From JBLUOA01 sp048060095 (GTDB taxonomy: Bacteria > Pseudomonadota > Alphaproteobacteria > Rhodobacterales > Rhodobacteraceae), in contig NZ_JBLUOA010000003.1 of NCBI RefSeq assembly GCF_048060095.1, positions 225,993 to 289,992 on the forward strand: DNA of 64,000 bases, read 5' to 3'. This document shows positions 31,791 to 40,905 of this stretch, one piece after another (the stretch's first letter is position 1; each line of letters opens with the position of its first letter). The notes under the pieces are model-generated. The model made no database searches. It had not been told where the DNA came from and saw nothing but the letters and a program-made list of their open reading frames with translations. The translations under genes were made by a program, and so were the position numbers.

Positions 31791-32354
31791 TCAATCGTCG
31801 CTGTTTGACTCGTCCGGGCGCGGTTCACGCGGCGGGCGGCCGATCACGTCTTTCAGTTCATCAAGTTCGATGAAGTTATCGGCTTGGCGACGCAGTTCGT
31901 CGGAAATCATCGGTGGCTGCGAGCGAATGGTCGAAACAACCGAAACGCGAACGCCTTTGCGTTGCAGCGAATCGACCAGTGGCCGGAAATCCCCGTCGCC
32001 GGAGAACAGCACGATATGGTCGACATAGGGCGCAAGCTCCATCGCGTCGACGCAAAGCTCAATATCCATGTTGCCTTTGACCTTCCGGCGGCCAGCGGCG
32101 TCGGTGTATTCTTTCGCCGGTTTCGTCACCATCGAGAAGCCGTTGTAATGCAGCCAATCTACCAGAGGGCGAATGGGGGAATAGTCGTCATTTTCCAGCA
32201 ATGCGGTATAGTAAAAGGCCCGCAGCATCTTGCCGCGACGCATAAATTCCTGCCGGAGAAGCTTATAATCAATGTCAAAACCAAGCGCTTTTGCTGCCGC
32301 ATAAAGATTCGAGCCATCGATGAACAGCGCAAGCCGTTCGTCACGGTAGAACAT
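31791..32354 (-). CDS. NYN-domain (LabA/DUF88-like) putative RNase
   Basis: A 187-residue protein of the NYN/PIN-like nuclease fold. Conserved acidic metal-binding sites are visible: Asp in LALFIDGSNLY (about 13), Asp in KGNMDIELCVDAM (about 95-103) and Asp in LFSGDGDFRPLVDSL (about 119). The family (LabA, DUF88) is predicted to process RNA; the bacterial role is not settled. A charged, probably disordered tail ends the protein (PPREPRPDESNSDD). It diverges from folK over 127 bases, a conserved arrangement in Rhodobacterales. Confidence 0.88.
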   Translation of the reverse strand: MFYRDERLALFIDGSNLYAAAKALGFDIDYKLLRQEFMRRGKMLRAFYYTALLENDDYSPIRPLVDWLHYNGFSMVTKPAKEYTDAAGRRKVKGNMDIELCVDAMELAPYVDHIVLFSGDGDFRPLVDSLQRKGVRVSVVSTIRSQPPMISDELRRQADNFIELDELKDVIGRPPREPRPDESNSDD

Positions 32355-32481
32355 CAGTTTCCCTTTCAGGTGTCGCGTTTCGTCGAGTGAGTGGTGTGGT
32401 TGATAAACTTGAAATCTTCAGGACTCAGAATAGAACTAGAATGCCACAGATCAAACACAACCGTCGAGCGTTCATAATCCT

Positions 32482-33045
32482 GTGACACATGCATTGATAG
32501 CATTGGGCGCGAATTACGCAGCGGAATATTGCCAACTTTTATCGCGCATCAAGGCTGCAGTGACGCAGATTGAATGTGAGGATGTGACTGTCTTGGCAAC
32601 CAGCAGATTCTATTTTACCCCTTGTTTTCCTACCGGTTCGGGGCCGGACTATGTGAACGCTGCCGTGTTCGTGTCAACATGTCTATCGGGACAGGGGCTC
32701 CTACGTCACCTTCATGGGATCGAGGCCGCATTTGGGCGCGAAAGAAAGGCCCGTTGGGGTGCGCGAACGCTTGATCTGGACCTGCTCAGCCATGGCGAAT
32801 CAGTGCTGCCAGATCGCGAGACTTACGATCGCTGGCGAAATTTGCCGTTTGAACAGCAACGCGAGCTTGCCCCGGAAGAGCTGATATTGCCCCATCCACG
32901 GCTGCATGAACGGGCCTTTGTGCTTATCCCATTGGCCGACATCGCGCCGGACTGGATGCATCCGGTTTTGGGGCACACTGTCACGCAAATGCTGGATGCT
33001 CTGCCGGAGTCTGAAAAGAAAGCCGTTCGGCCCGCCGAAACCTAG
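32482..33045 (+). CDS. folK: 2-amino-4-hydroxy-6-hydroxymethyldihydropteridine diphosphokinase
   Basis: Transfers pyrophosphate from ATP to 6-hydroxymethyl-7,8-dihydropterin in folate synthesis. The 187-residue protein has the HPPK blocks IALGAN at the N-terminus, YVNAAV, ERKARWGARTLDLDLL (ATP/Mg site, with the D-L-D pair) and the C-terminal LPHPRLHERAFVLIPLADIAPDW. It starts at GTG 32482, with no strong ribosome-binding site. It heads the plus-strand housekeeping run folK-rpoZ-rel and so on. Function secure. Confidence 0.93.
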   Translation: MTHALIALGANYAAEYCQLLSRIKAAVTQIECEDVTVLATSRFYFTPCFPTGSGPDYVNAAVFVSTCLSGQGLLRHLHGIEAAFGRERKARWGARTLDLDLLSHGESVLPDRETYDRWRNLPFEQQRELAPEELILPHPRLHERAFVLIPLADIAPDWMHPVLGHTVTQMLDALPESEKKAVRPAET

Positions 33046-33122
33046 GAAAACGGGGTTGTCAATAGTCCATGATCCGCATAAACAAGCGGTTTCTGACTCG
33101 CCGACATGGAATTGGAGCGTAA

Positions 33123-33476
33123 ATGGCCCGCGTAACGGTTGAAGACTGCGTAGACAAAGTACCGAACCGGTTCGAACTGGTGATGCTCGCCGCGCATCGC
33201 GCCCGCGAAATCTCAGCAGGATCGCCCGTGACCGTGGACCGCGACAACGACAAGAACCCTGTCGTGAGCCTGCGTGAAATCGCGGACGAGACGCAGGCGG
33301 CGGATGATCTGCGCGAGCGGATGATCGAAAGCAACCAGACCCAGATTGAGGTTGATGAACCTGAAGAGGACGCCATGGCGCTTCTGATGGGGGCCGAGGC
33401 CGACAAGCCGGCGGATGACGATATGTCCGAGGAACGTCTGCTGCGGCAATTGATGGAAGCGCAGGGGCAGCAGTAA
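33123..33476 (+). CDS. rpoZ: RNA polymerase omega subunit
   Basis: Small assembly subunit of RNA polymerase that also helps form a ppGpp site in many proteobacteria. The 117-residue protein begins MARVTVEDCVDKVPNRFELV and has the RpoZ core AAHRAREISAGSPVTV, followed by a longer acidic C-terminal tail typical of alphaproteobacteria. GGAG lies 6-7 bases before the ATG. It precedes rel by 35 bases, so the omega subunit and the ppGpp enzyme are likely co-transcribed. Confidence 0.97.
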   Translation: MARVTVEDCVDKVPNRFELVMLAAHRAREISAGSPVTVDRDNDKNPVVSLREIADETQAADDLRERMIESNQTQIEVDEPEEDAMALLMGAEADKPADDDMSEERLLRQLMEAQGQQ

Positions 33477-33511
33477 GGGCAGCCCTTTCTACGCGACAAG
33501 GTGCGGACCGG

Positions 33512-35632
33512 ATGATCAAAGTCGACGACCTGATCCAACTGGTCCGTAACTACAACCCCAAGACCAACCAACAACTGATCCGCGATGCCTACGATTACGG
33601 CAAAGCGATGCACGAAGGCCAGTTGCGCCATTCGGGTGAGCCGTATTTCAGCCACCCGATTGCGGTTGCCGCGATCCTGGCCGAACAGAAGCTCGACGAT
33701 GCAACCATCGTCACCGCGCTGCTGCACGACACCATCGAAGATACCCGATCAACCTACACCGAAGTCGCGGAGCAGTTTGGCCGCGAGATCGCTGAGCTTG
33801 TCGATGGCGTCACCAAGCTGACCAACCTTCAGCTTTCGTCGTCGGAAACCAAACAGGCCGAAAACTTCCGCAAGCTGTTCATGGCAATGTCAAAGGACAT
33901 GCGCGTGATCCTCGTGAAGCTGGCCGACCGTTTGCACAATATGCGCACGATCAAATCGATGCGCGTGGACAAGCAGGCGCAAAAGGCGCGCGAAACGATG
34001 GATATTTACGCGCCGCTTGCCGGGCGCATGGGTATGCAGTGGATGCGGGAAGAGTTGGAAGACCTCGCGTTCCTCGTGCTGAACCCCGAAGGGCGCACGT
34101 CGATCATGCGCCGCTTTATCACGTTGCAGAAAGAAAGCGGCGACGTGATCCATAAGATCACCAACGACATTCGCTTCGAGCTCGGCAAACAGGATATCGA
34201 GGCCGAAGTTTTTGGCCGCGCGAAGAAACCGTATTCGATCTGGCGCAAGATGGAAGAGAAAGGACAGGGGTTTTCCCGGCTTTCCGACATCTACGGCTTT
34301 CGCGTCATTACGGGAAGCGAGGTCGACTGCTACCGCGTTCTGGGCGCCATTCATCAACGCTGGCGGGCGGTGCCGGGGCGGTTCAAGGATTACATCAGCC
34401 AGCCGAAATCAAACGGATACCGATCAATCCACACGACCGTTTCGGGCCGTGACGGCAAGCGGGTCGAGGTGCAGATCAGAACCGTTCAGATGCACGAGGT
34501 CGCGGAAACCGGCGTTGCCGCGCATTGGTCCTATCGCGACGGTGTACAGGTGGAAAACCCATTTGCGGTCGATCCGGCAAAGTGGATTTCCGGCCTGACC
34601 GAACGGTTCGAGGCGGCCGAGGACCATGGCGAATTCCTTGAGCATGTGAAGCTTGAGATGTATTCGGACCAAGTGTTCTGCTTCACCCCCAAGGGGGATG
34701 TGGTGAAGCTGCCCCGCGGAGCGACACCGCTCGATTTCGCCTATGCGATTCACACGCGGATCGGTGATAGCTGTGTCGGGGCGAAGGTCGACGGCATCCG
34801 TGTGCCGCTTTGGACCCGCGTGAAGAACGGACAATCGGTTGAGATTATCACCGCCGAAGGCCAACGCCCGCAGGCGACGTGGCTGGACATCGTGGCGACT
34901 GGCAAGGCGAAGGCCGCTGTTCGGCGGTCCCTGCGTGAAGAGGATCGCGACCGGTTCGTCAGGCTGGGTCGCGAACTGTCGCGGGTGGCGTTTGAACATA
35001 TTGGCCGCAAGGCAACTGACAAGGCGCTGACGACGGCGGCGCGGCAACTTGGCCTTGCGGATGCCGAGGAACTGCTGGCCCGCATGGGTAGCGCCGAGAT
35101 CACGGCGCGCGACGTGCTTGAAACGCTCTACCCCGAACTCGCCACGATTGAGGGGGAGGAGATCGACCAAAGCCGCGCGGTCGTCGGCTTGTCGGGCGAT
35201 CAGACCTTCCGCCGTGCGCCCTGTTGCCAGCCGGTTCCGGGCGAACGTATCGTCGGGATCACCTATCGCGGGCAGGGCGTTGTCGTCCACGCGATCGACT
35301 GCCCGGTGCTGTCGGATCTTGAGGATCAGTCTGACCGTTGGGTCGATCTGCACTGGCATTCCGGGCGCCATCCGGCGGTGCATACGGTGACGACAGATAT
35401 CACGATCCGCAACGACGCGGGCGTGCTTGGGCGCATTTGCACATTGATTGGAGAGCAGAAGGCCAATATCTCTGATCTGCATTTCGCAGAACGTAAACCT
35501 GACTTTTACAGACTTTTGATTGACGTAGACTTGAGAGACGCTGAACACCTGCATACCGTTATGAATGCCTTGGAGGCCGAAAGTGACGTCGCCTCGCTGG
35601 AGCGTGTCCGCGACGTGGATCGGAAGCCCTGA
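33512..35632 (+). CDS. rel: Bifunctional (p)ppGpp synthetase/hydrolase
   Basis: Long RelA/SpoT homologue controlling the stringent response. The 706-residue protein has, in order: an HD hydrolase domain (about 25-180) with intact HSGEPYFSHPIAVA and LLHDTIED metal motifs; the synthetase domain (about 230-345) with YGFRVIT and GYRSIHTTV; TGS (about 385-445, VFCFTPKGDVVKLP); a helical/CC region with a conserved APCCQPVPGERI; and an ACT domain (about 630-704). Both catalytic domains look intact, so it should make and degrade ppGpp, as with the single Rsh of alphaproteobacteria. It follows rpoZ and precedes a DUF2062 gene by 27 bases. Confidence 0.96.
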   Translation: MIKVDDLIQLVRNYNPKTNQQLIRDAYDYGKAMHEGQLRHSGEPYFSHPIAVAAILAEQKLDDATIVTALLHDTIEDTRSTYTEVAEQFGREIAELVDGVTKLTNLQLSSSETKQAENFRKLFMAMSKDMRVILVKLADRLHNMRTIKSMRVDKQAQKARETMDIYAPLAGRMGMQWMREELEDLAFLVLNPEGRTSIMRRFITLQKESGDVIHKITNDIRFELGKQDIEAEVFGRAKKPYSIWRKMEEKGQGFSRLSDIYGFRVITGSEVDCYRVLGAIHQRWRAVPGRFKDYISQPKSNGYRSIHTTVSGRDGKRVEVQIRTVQMHEVAETGVAAHWSYRDGVQVENPFAVDPAKWISGLTERFEAAEDHGEFLEHVKLEMYSDQVFCFTPKGDVVKLPRGATPLDFAYAIHTRIGDSCVGAKVDGIRVPLWTRVKNGQSVEIITAEGQRPQATWLDIVATGKAKAAVRRSLREEDRDRFVRLGRELSRVAFEHIGRKATDKALTTAARQLGLADAEELLARMGSAEITARDVLETLYPELATIEGEEIDQSRAVVGLSGDQTFRRAPCCQPVPGERIVGITYRGQGVVVHAIDCPVLSDLEDQSDRWVDLHWHSGRHPAVHTVTTDITIRNDAGVLGRICTLIGEQKANISDLHFAERKPDFYRLLIDVDLRDAEHLHTVMNALEAESDVASLERVRDVDRKP

Positions 35633-35659
35633 ACAGCCAAGGCAGCATAGGACAGCCGA

Positions 35660-36319
35660 TTGGTATTTAAACGACGCGACAGACGGCCGATCTGGAAGAT
35701 CGTGGCTGACTTCATCTACCCGAAGGGCGGATGGACGCGGGCGTATTACTATGTGCAACACAGGCTGCATCGGCTACCGGACCCACCGCACCGGATTGCG
35801 CGCGGGATATTCGCGGGGGTATTCACCAGCTTTACCCCGCTGTTTGGCCTGCATTTCCTGATCGCTGCGATAATGGCCAAGCTGATGCGTGGCAACATCA
35901 TCGCAGCGCTTCTGGCGACATTCTTCGGGAATCCGCTGACATTCCCCGTGATCGGTACGGTCAGCCTGAACCTTGGCCAATGGATGCTGGGCACGACCTA
36001 CGATCACTCCGAAAACGCGACGCTGCTGACGAAATTCGCGGCGGCAAGTCGGGAATTCAAAGACAACTTCTTTGCGCTGTTCAACGAAGAAGACGCGAAC
36101 TGGTCTCACGTTGCGGAGTTCTATTCAGAGGTTTTCCTGCCTTATCTGGTCGGGGGTATCGTGCCCGGCATCGCCTCTGCAATGGTGTGCTATTACATGT
36201 CGGTCCCGTTCATTTCCTTCTACCAAAAACGCCGCGCCGCGCGCCGGATCAAGCGGCTGGAGGAGTTGCGCCGGAAAAAGGCGGCGAAGAAGGCTGACGA
36301 ACGCGGCGAACGGCGCTAA
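35660..36319 (+). CDS. DUF2062 membrane protein
   Basis: A 219-residue protein with a basic N-terminus (FKRRDRRPIWKIVADFIYP), two or three membrane segments within the DUF2062 core (GIFAGVFTSFTPLFGLHFLIAA and ATFFGNPLTFPVI) and a final membrane segment, ending in a strongly basic tail. DUF2062 proteins are inner-membrane and of unknown activity. Start is TTG 35660, with AGGA 7 bases upstream; no ATG or GTG lies close enough to keep the conserved VFKRR beginning. It sits between rel and pdxJ, as in other Rhodobacterales. Confidence 0.88.
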   Translation: MVFKRRDRRPIWKIVADFIYPKGGWTRAYYYVQHRLHRLPDPPHRIARGIFAGVFTSFTPLFGLHFLIAAIMAKLMRGNIIAALLATFFGNPLTFPVIGTVSLNLGQWMLGTTYDHSENATLLTKFAAASREFKDNFFALFNEEDANWSHVAEFYSEVFLPYLVGGIVPGIASAMVCYYMSVPFISFYQKRRAARRIKRLEELRRKKAAKKADERGERR

Positions 36320-36355
36320 GTATTGCTGGAACGCTGAATTTTCAGGAGCTATCCG

Positions 36356-37111
36356 ATGACGTCCTCTGCTGTTGGTCCGCTTAGACTGGGTGTGAATATC
36401 GACCACGTCGCGACCGTGCGCAATGCGCGGGGCGGTGACTATCCTGACCCCCTGCGTGCCGCTCGTATTGCAGAGGAGGCGGGTGCCGATGGCATCACCG
36501 CCCATCTGCGCGAAGATCGCCGCCACATCTCGGACGCGGATATCGACGGACTGATGGATGTGCTATCGGTGCCGCTGAACTTTGAAATGGCCGCGACCGA
36601 TGAAATGCAGGCGATTGCCCTGCGGCACAAGCCGCACGCGGTCTGCATCGTCCCCGAAAAACGCGAAGAGCGGACGACCGAAGGCGGGCTTGAGGTGGCG
36701 CGCGAGGAAAACAAGCTTGCCCATTTCATCGCGCCGCTGCGCGACGCGGGGTGCCGCGTGTCAATTTTTATCGCCGCGGAGCCGGCGCAGATCGAAGCCG
36801 CGCATCGCATCGGGGCCGAGGTCATTGAACTCCACACCGGTGCCTATTGCGACGCCCACGCCGAAGGGCGGTTCGACGAACGCGACGAAGAACTTGGCCG
36901 CTTGCGGGATATGTCGGCCTTCGCGCATTCGCTGGGGCTGGAGGTGCACGCGGGGCACGGGCTGACCTATGATACGGTGAAGCCCGTGGCCGCCTTCCCC
37001 GAGGTGATGGAGCTGAACATCGGTCACTTCCTGATCGGAGAAGCAGTCTTTCGCGGCCTTACCCCCGCGATTGCCGAAATGCGGCGCCTGATGGACGAGG
37101 CCCGCGCGTGA
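36356..37111 (+). CDS. pdxJ: Pyridoxine 5'-phosphate synthase
   Basis: Condenses 1-deoxyxylulose 5-phosphate with 3-amino-2-oxopropyl phosphate to pyridoxine 5'-phosphate. The 251-residue TIM barrel has the N-terminal LGVNIDHVATVRNARGG, the EDRRHISDADI and VPEKREERTTEGGL active-site stretches, and the late ELNIGHFLIGEAVF block. AGGAG precedes the ATG. Its TGA overlaps the GTG of the following LysE-family gene. PLP made through this pathway serves the PLP enzymes seen here (Tpa, TauR, MalY-like). Confidence 0.97.
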   Translation: MTSSAVGPLRLGVNIDHVATVRNARGGDYPDPLRAARIAEEAGADGITAHLREDRRHISDADIDGLMDVLSVPLNFEMAATDEMQAIALRHKPHAVCIVPEKREERTTEGGLEVAREENKLAHFIAPLRDAGCRVSIFIAAEPAQIEAAHRIGAEVIELHTGAYCDAHAEGRFDERDEELGRLRDMSAFAHSLGLEVHAGHGLTYDTVKPVAAFPEVMELNIGHFLIGEAVFRGLTPAIAEMRRLMDEARA

Positions 37112-37728
37112 ACGGCTATGAAATACTGCTGATCCTGATCGGCTGGGCCATTGCGGGCGGCAGCCCCGGCCCCGCAACGCTCGCCATTTCTGGCACATCG
37201 ATGAGCGCGGGGCGCGGCGCGGGGCTGATGATCGCGGCGGGGATCGTATTCGGCTCCGCCTCTTGGGGCATCGCGGCCGGTATGGGGATGAGCGCGATCA
37301 TGCTCGCCAATGCCTGGGTGTTTGAGGTTATTCGATATATCGGCGCGGCGTATCTTCTGTATCTCGCGATCAAGTCGCTGATGAAGGCCGCGCGCCCGGC
37401 GACGATGATGCCCGTCGTGCCGATCCAAGCCTCTCGCACCCTGTTCGCAAAGGGCGCGTTGCTGCACATCACGAACCCCAAGGCGATCCTGTCGTGGGGG
37501 GCGATTTACGCCATTGCGCTGCCTGCGAATGCTGCGACTGTTCAGGTCTGGCAACTGTTCGGCATGTTGATCTGCGTGTCGATGACGGTGTTCTTCGGCT
37601 ACGCCTTCCTGTTCTCATCCCCCCGTGTCGCGCGGGCCTACGCCAATATGCGGCGGTGGTTTGAACTGACCTTCGCGATCCTGTTCGGCGCGGCGAGCGT
37701 CAAGATTTTGACGGCGCGTATCGAATGA
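37108..37728 (+). CDS. LysE-family translocator
   Basis: A 206-residue inner-membrane protein of the LysE/RhtB superfamily with about six segments, starting GYEILLILIGWAIAGGSPGPATLAISG (the PGP motif near residue 21) and containing the ITNPKAILSW block. It starts at GTG overlapping the pdxJ stop (GTGA) and its own stop overlaps the acpS ATG (ATGA), so it is firmly inside the operon. Substrate unknown; family members export amino acids. It is the second LysE-family gene in the window that is translationally coupled to unrelated enzymes. Confidence 0.87.
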   Translation: MNGYEILLILIGWAIAGGSPGPATLAISGTSMSAGRGAGLMIAAGIVFGSASWGIAAGMGMSAIMLANAWVFEVIRYIGAAYLLYLAIKSLMKAARPATMMPVVPIQASRTLFAKGALLHITNPKAILSWGAIYAIALPANAATVQVWQLFGMLICVSMTVFFGYAFLFSSPRVARAYANMRRWFELTFAILFGAASVKILTARIE

Positions 37729-38126
37729 TCCTCGGCATCGGGACGGATCTTGCGAATATCGACCGGATTCAAGGCACGCTTGATCGGTTCGGGGATCGGT
37801 TTCGCAACCGTGTGTTCACAGAGGTTGAGCAGCGCAAGGCCGAACGCCGCGCCGATACCGCTGGCACCTACGCCAAGCGTTGGGCCGCGAAAGAGGCGTG
37901 TTCAAAAGCGCTTGGCACCGGATTGCGGATGGGTATCGCGTGGAAAGACATGGCCGTGTCAAACCTGCGCACCGGCCAGCCTGTGATGCACGTCACCGGA
38001 TGGGCGGCGGAACGATTGGTCGAGATGACGCCAGACGGGCACGAGGCGATCATTCATGTCACGCTGACCGACGATCACCCTTGGGCGCAGGCTTTTGTGG
38101 TGATCGAAGCCCGCCCCTCAGCTTGA
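37725..38126 (+). CDS. acpS: Holo-[acyl-carrier-protein] synthase
   Basis: Transfers 4'-phosphopantetheine from CoA to the serine of apo-ACP. The 133-residue protein has the two AcpS signature regions: ILGIGTDLANIDRI (1-15, with the Mg-binding Asp) and YAKRWAAKEACSKALGTG (about 47-64, with the Glu). Start ATG overlaps the stop of the LysE-family gene. The order pdxJ-(LysE)-acpS-lepB-rnc is typical of alphaproteobacteria. Confidence 0.96.
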   Translation: MILGIGTDLANIDRIQGTLDRFGDRFRNRVFTEVEQRKAERRADTAGTYAKRWAAKEACSKALGTGLRMGIAWKDMAVSNLRTGQPVMHVTGWAAERLVEMTPDGHEAIIHVTLTDDHPWAQAFVVIEARPSA

Positions 38127-38185
38127 CTCCATCCCCCCCGCACATCATGTAGCGCGCAATGAGAACTCGAAAGGCAGAAAACCGC

Positions 38186-38962
38186 ATGAGCGATGAGGCA
38201 AAAAAAGGCGACGGCATCGTCGAGACGATCAAGACGGTGTTTTGGGCGCTGGTCATCGCCGGGATCTTTCGCACGATCTTTTTTCAGCCGTTCTGGATCC
38301 CTTCGGGGTCGATGAAAGACACGCTGCTGATCGGGGATTTCCTGTTCGTGAACAAGATGGCCTACGGCTACTCCCAGTATTCTTGCCCGTTCTCAATCTG
38401 CCCTATTGAGGGCCGCATCATGGGTAGTGAACCTGAGCGCGGCGATGTCGTCGTGTTCCGCCACCCTGTGAACGGTCAGGACTATATCAAGCGTCTGATC
38501 GGGTTGCCCGGTGACCGTGTGCAGATCAAGGACGGCGTCGTTTTCCTGAACGGAGAGCGCGTCCCGCAGGAGCCGAACGGAACCTTCGTCGAGACCCACG
38601 AACGTCAAGGGCCGGAGGGCGGATTTCCGATCTGTCAGAATCGCCAAGGCGATAAATGCGCCAAGGAGCGTTTGACGGAAACCCTGCCGAACGGCGTGCA
38701 GCATTCGATCCTGAATGTCGGGAATGGCCCGGCTGACAACACATCTGTGTTCACGGTGCCTGAGGGGCAGTATTTCTTTATGGGCGACAACCGCGACAAT
38801 TCCGTCGACAGCCGCGTTTCCCCGACGCGGGGCGGTGTTGGCCTCGTGCCCTACGACCATCTGATCGGGCGTGCGGATCGGGTCATGTTCTCTTCCGCCG
38901 GGCGCAGCCTGTTCTATTTCTGGACGTGGCGCAGCGACAGGTATTTCAAGGCGATCGAGTGA
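38186..38962 (+). CDS. lepB: Signal peptidase I
   Basis: Inner-membrane protease cleaving Sec signal peptides. The 258-residue protein has one N-terminal membrane segment (about 14-34), the catalytic Ser42 in IPSGSMKDTL, the catalytic Lys in YIKRLIGLPGDRV and the GDNRDNSVDSR box. The start MSDEAKKGDG is chosen over an in-frame ATG nine codons upstream (38159), since similarity begins here; neither has an ideal ribosome-binding site. Its TGA overlaps the rnc GTG (GTGA). Confidence 0.94.
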   Translation: MSDEAKKGDGIVETIKTVFWALVIAGIFRTIFFQPFWIPSGSMKDTLLIGDFLFVNKMAYGYSQYSCPFSICPIEGRIMGSEPERGDVVVFRHPVNGQDYIKRLIGLPGDRVQIKDGVVFLNGERVPQEPNGTFVETHERQGPEGGFPICQNRQGDKCAKERLTETLPNGVQHSILNVGNGPADNTSVFTVPEGQYFFMGDNRDNSVDSRVSPTRGGVGLVPYDHLIGRADRVMFSSAGRSLFYFWTWRSDRYFKAIE

Positions 38963-39645
38963 AGCTTTCCGCCGAACTGAAGGCCTTTCAGGGCCGGATC
39001 GGGCATGAGTTTTCCCGCCCGGAGCTATTGGTGCGCGCATTGACCCATTCGTCGATGTCTTCCCCGACGCGCGACGACAATCAGCGGCTGGAATTCCTCG
39101 GGGATCGCGTGCTGGGCCTCGTCATGGCAGAGTCGCTGTTGTCCGCCGACCGCGCCGCAACCGAGGGGCAGCTTGCCCCCCGCTTCAACGCGCTGGTGCG
39201 GAAAGAGGCGTGCGCCGACGTTGCCCGACAGGTCGACCTTGGCGAAGTCCTGAAGCTCGGCCGATCAGAGATGATGTCAGGCGGACGACGCAAGCAGGCG
39301 CTTCTTGGGGATGCGATGGAGGCGGTGATTGCTGCCGTCTATCTCGATGCCGGGTTTGAGGCCGCGCGCGATCTGATACAACGCTTGTGGGGCGACCGCG
39401 TGGTCGATGTGAAAGCCGACGCGCGCGACGCGAAAACCGCCCTTCAGGAATGGGCGCAGGCGCGTGGCCAGCAGCCTCCGGTCTATACCGAAGCGGGCCG
39501 CGCTGGCCCCGATCACGCGCCGCAATTCACCATCGAAGTGCGCCTGACCGACGGCGGCAACGAAACCGCAACCGCCGGATCTAAACGGCAGGCAGAGCAG
39601 ATGGCCGCAAAGGCGCTGTTGGCGCGATTGGAAGGCAAGACATGA
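38959..39645 (+). CDS. rnc: Ribonuclease III
   Basis: Cleaves double-stranded RNA, including rRNA precursors. The 228-residue protein has the catalytic domain (about 5-145) with the signature RLEFLGDRVLGLV and second acidic site LLGDAMEAVIAAVYLD, followed by a dsRNA-binding domain (about 152-225). The GTG start overlaps the lepB stop; a longer frame upstream lies within lepB. The ATGA overlap with era is standard. Function secure. Confidence 0.96.
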   Translation: MKLSAELKAFQGRIGHEFSRPELLVRALTHSSMSSPTRDDNQRLEFLGDRVLGLVMAESLLSADRAATEGQLAPRFNALVRKEACADVARQVDLGEVLKLGRSEMMSGGRRKQALLGDAMEAVIAAVYLDAGFEAARDLIQRLWGDRVVDVKADARDAKTALQEWAQARGQQPPVYTEAGRAGPDHAPQFTIEVRLTDGGNETATAGSKRQAEQMAAKALLARLEGKT

Positions 39646-40553
39646 CGGATACACGCGCGGGCTTTGTCGCCCTGATCGGAGAGCCGAACGCAGGCAAATC
39701 CACCCTGCTGAACCGCATGGTCGGTGCGAAGGTGTCGATTGTGACGCATAAGGTTCAAACGACCCGCGCCCGCATTCGTGGCGTCGCGATGGAAGGCCAA
39801 TCGCAGATCGTTTTCGTCGACACACCCGGCCTTTTTCGCCCACGCCGCAGGCTCGACCGCGCAATGGTCGCCGCCGCCTGGGGCGGGGCCGCCGACGCCG
39901 ATGTGGTCGTTCTGCTGGTTGAGGCGCATCGGGGCATCACCGAAGGCGTCGAAAACATCCTCGCCGCCCTTCGGGAACGGGCCGACGGGCAGACCGTCGC
40001 GCTCGCCATCAACAAGATCGACCGTGTGAAGTCCGAAGCGTTGCTCTCGCTCACCAAAGACTTGAACGACTCCTTCCCGTTTGCCGAGACATTTATGATC
40101 TCAGCCGAGAAAGGCCACGGCGTTGCCGACCTACGCACATGGCTGGCGGATCGTTTGCCCGAGGGGCCGTGGCTGTACCCCGAGGATCAGATCGCTGACC
40201 TGCCGATGCGAATGATCGCTGCCGAAATCACGCGCGAAAAGCTGACGCTGCGGCTGCATCAGGAGCTTCCCTATCAGTTGACCGTAGAGACCGAGAATTG
40301 GGAGGACCGCAAAGACGGCTCCGCCAAGATCGATCAGTTGATCTACGTGGTTCGGGATGGGCACAAGGGCATCGTTCTTGGCAACAAGGGCGAAACGATC
40401 AAAGCCGTCGGCAAAGCCGCGCGTGAGGAGTTGGAAGAGTTCCTGGGCCGCAAGGTGCATCTGTTTCTTCAGGTCAAGGTCCGCGCCAACTGGCTGGAAG
40501 AGGCGGAACGCTACTCCGAAATGGGGCTAGAGTTCAAAGACGGCAACACATGA
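39642..40553 (+). CDS. era: GTPase Era
   Basis: Ras-like GTPase needed for 16S rRNA maturation and 30S assembly. The 303-residue protein has the G1 loop GEPNAGKST (about 9-17), G3 DTPG, G4 NKID and a C-terminal KH domain (about 205-300, with the GHKGIVLGNKGETIKAVG RNA-binding loop). Its start overlaps rnc and its stop overlaps the DUF1491 gene, both by ATGA. The rnc-era-recO order is widespread in proteobacteria. Confidence 0.97.
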   Translation: MTDTRAGFVALIGEPNAGKSTLLNRMVGAKVSIVTHKVQTTRARIRGVAMEGQSQIVFVDTPGLFRPRRRLDRAMVAAAWGGAADADVVVLLVEAHRGITEGVENILAALRERADGQTVALAINKIDRVKSEALLSLTKDLNDSFPFAETFMISAEKGHGVADLRTWLADRLPEGPWLYPEDQIADLPMRMIAAEITREKLTLRLHQELPYQLTVETENWEDRKDGSAKIDQLIYVVRDGHKGIVLGNKGETIKAVGKAAREELEEFLGRKVHLFLQVKVRANWLEEAERYSEMGLEFKDGNT

Positions 40554-40882
40554 CACGCCTCACGGCGGAGTTCTGGGTCGCGGCCTATTTGCGTCGGTTG
40601 ACGCTTCACAACATACCCGCGTTTGTGACGGCCAAAGGCGACCTGACGGCGGGCGCGATCCTTGTGAAACTCAATACACTCGATGGCGCTGCGAAGGCAT
40701 TTCAGCGATCCTTCGACCTGATGACCGGCGACCGCGCTTGGGTCGTTCTGGCCGAGGGGCCAGAGGGCGACGTCGATCAGGCGGTGAATAAGCAGCGCAG
40801 CTTTGACCCCGACATCTGGGTGATCGAAGTCGAAGACCGTGCCGGGCGGCATCTGTTGGAAGAAGACGGCCTTGCAGGGTAG
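40550..40882 (+). CDS. DUF1491 family protein
   Basis: A 110-residue soluble protein with the DUF1491 profile: RLTAEFWVAAYLRRL at the start, GAILVKLNTLDG in the middle and SFDPDIWVIEVEDRAGRHLLEE near the end. The family is restricted to alphaproteobacteria and has no assigned function. It is coupled to era (ATGA) and followed by recO after 23 bases, so it is expressed with RNA-processing and repair genes. Confidence 0.88.
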   Translation: MTRLTAEFWVAAYLRRLTLHNIPAFVTAKGDLTAGAILVKLNTLDGAAKAFQRSFDLMTGDRAWVVLAEGPEGDVDQAVNKQRSFDPDIWVIEVEDRAGRHLLEEDGLAG

Positions 40883-40905
40883 GGCGAAACCCGTAGGATC
40901 AGCGC

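Noticed and set aside
34424..35770. 448-codon minus-strand frame opposite rel
   Set aside because: Fully antisense to the conserved rel gene, no recognisable motifs.
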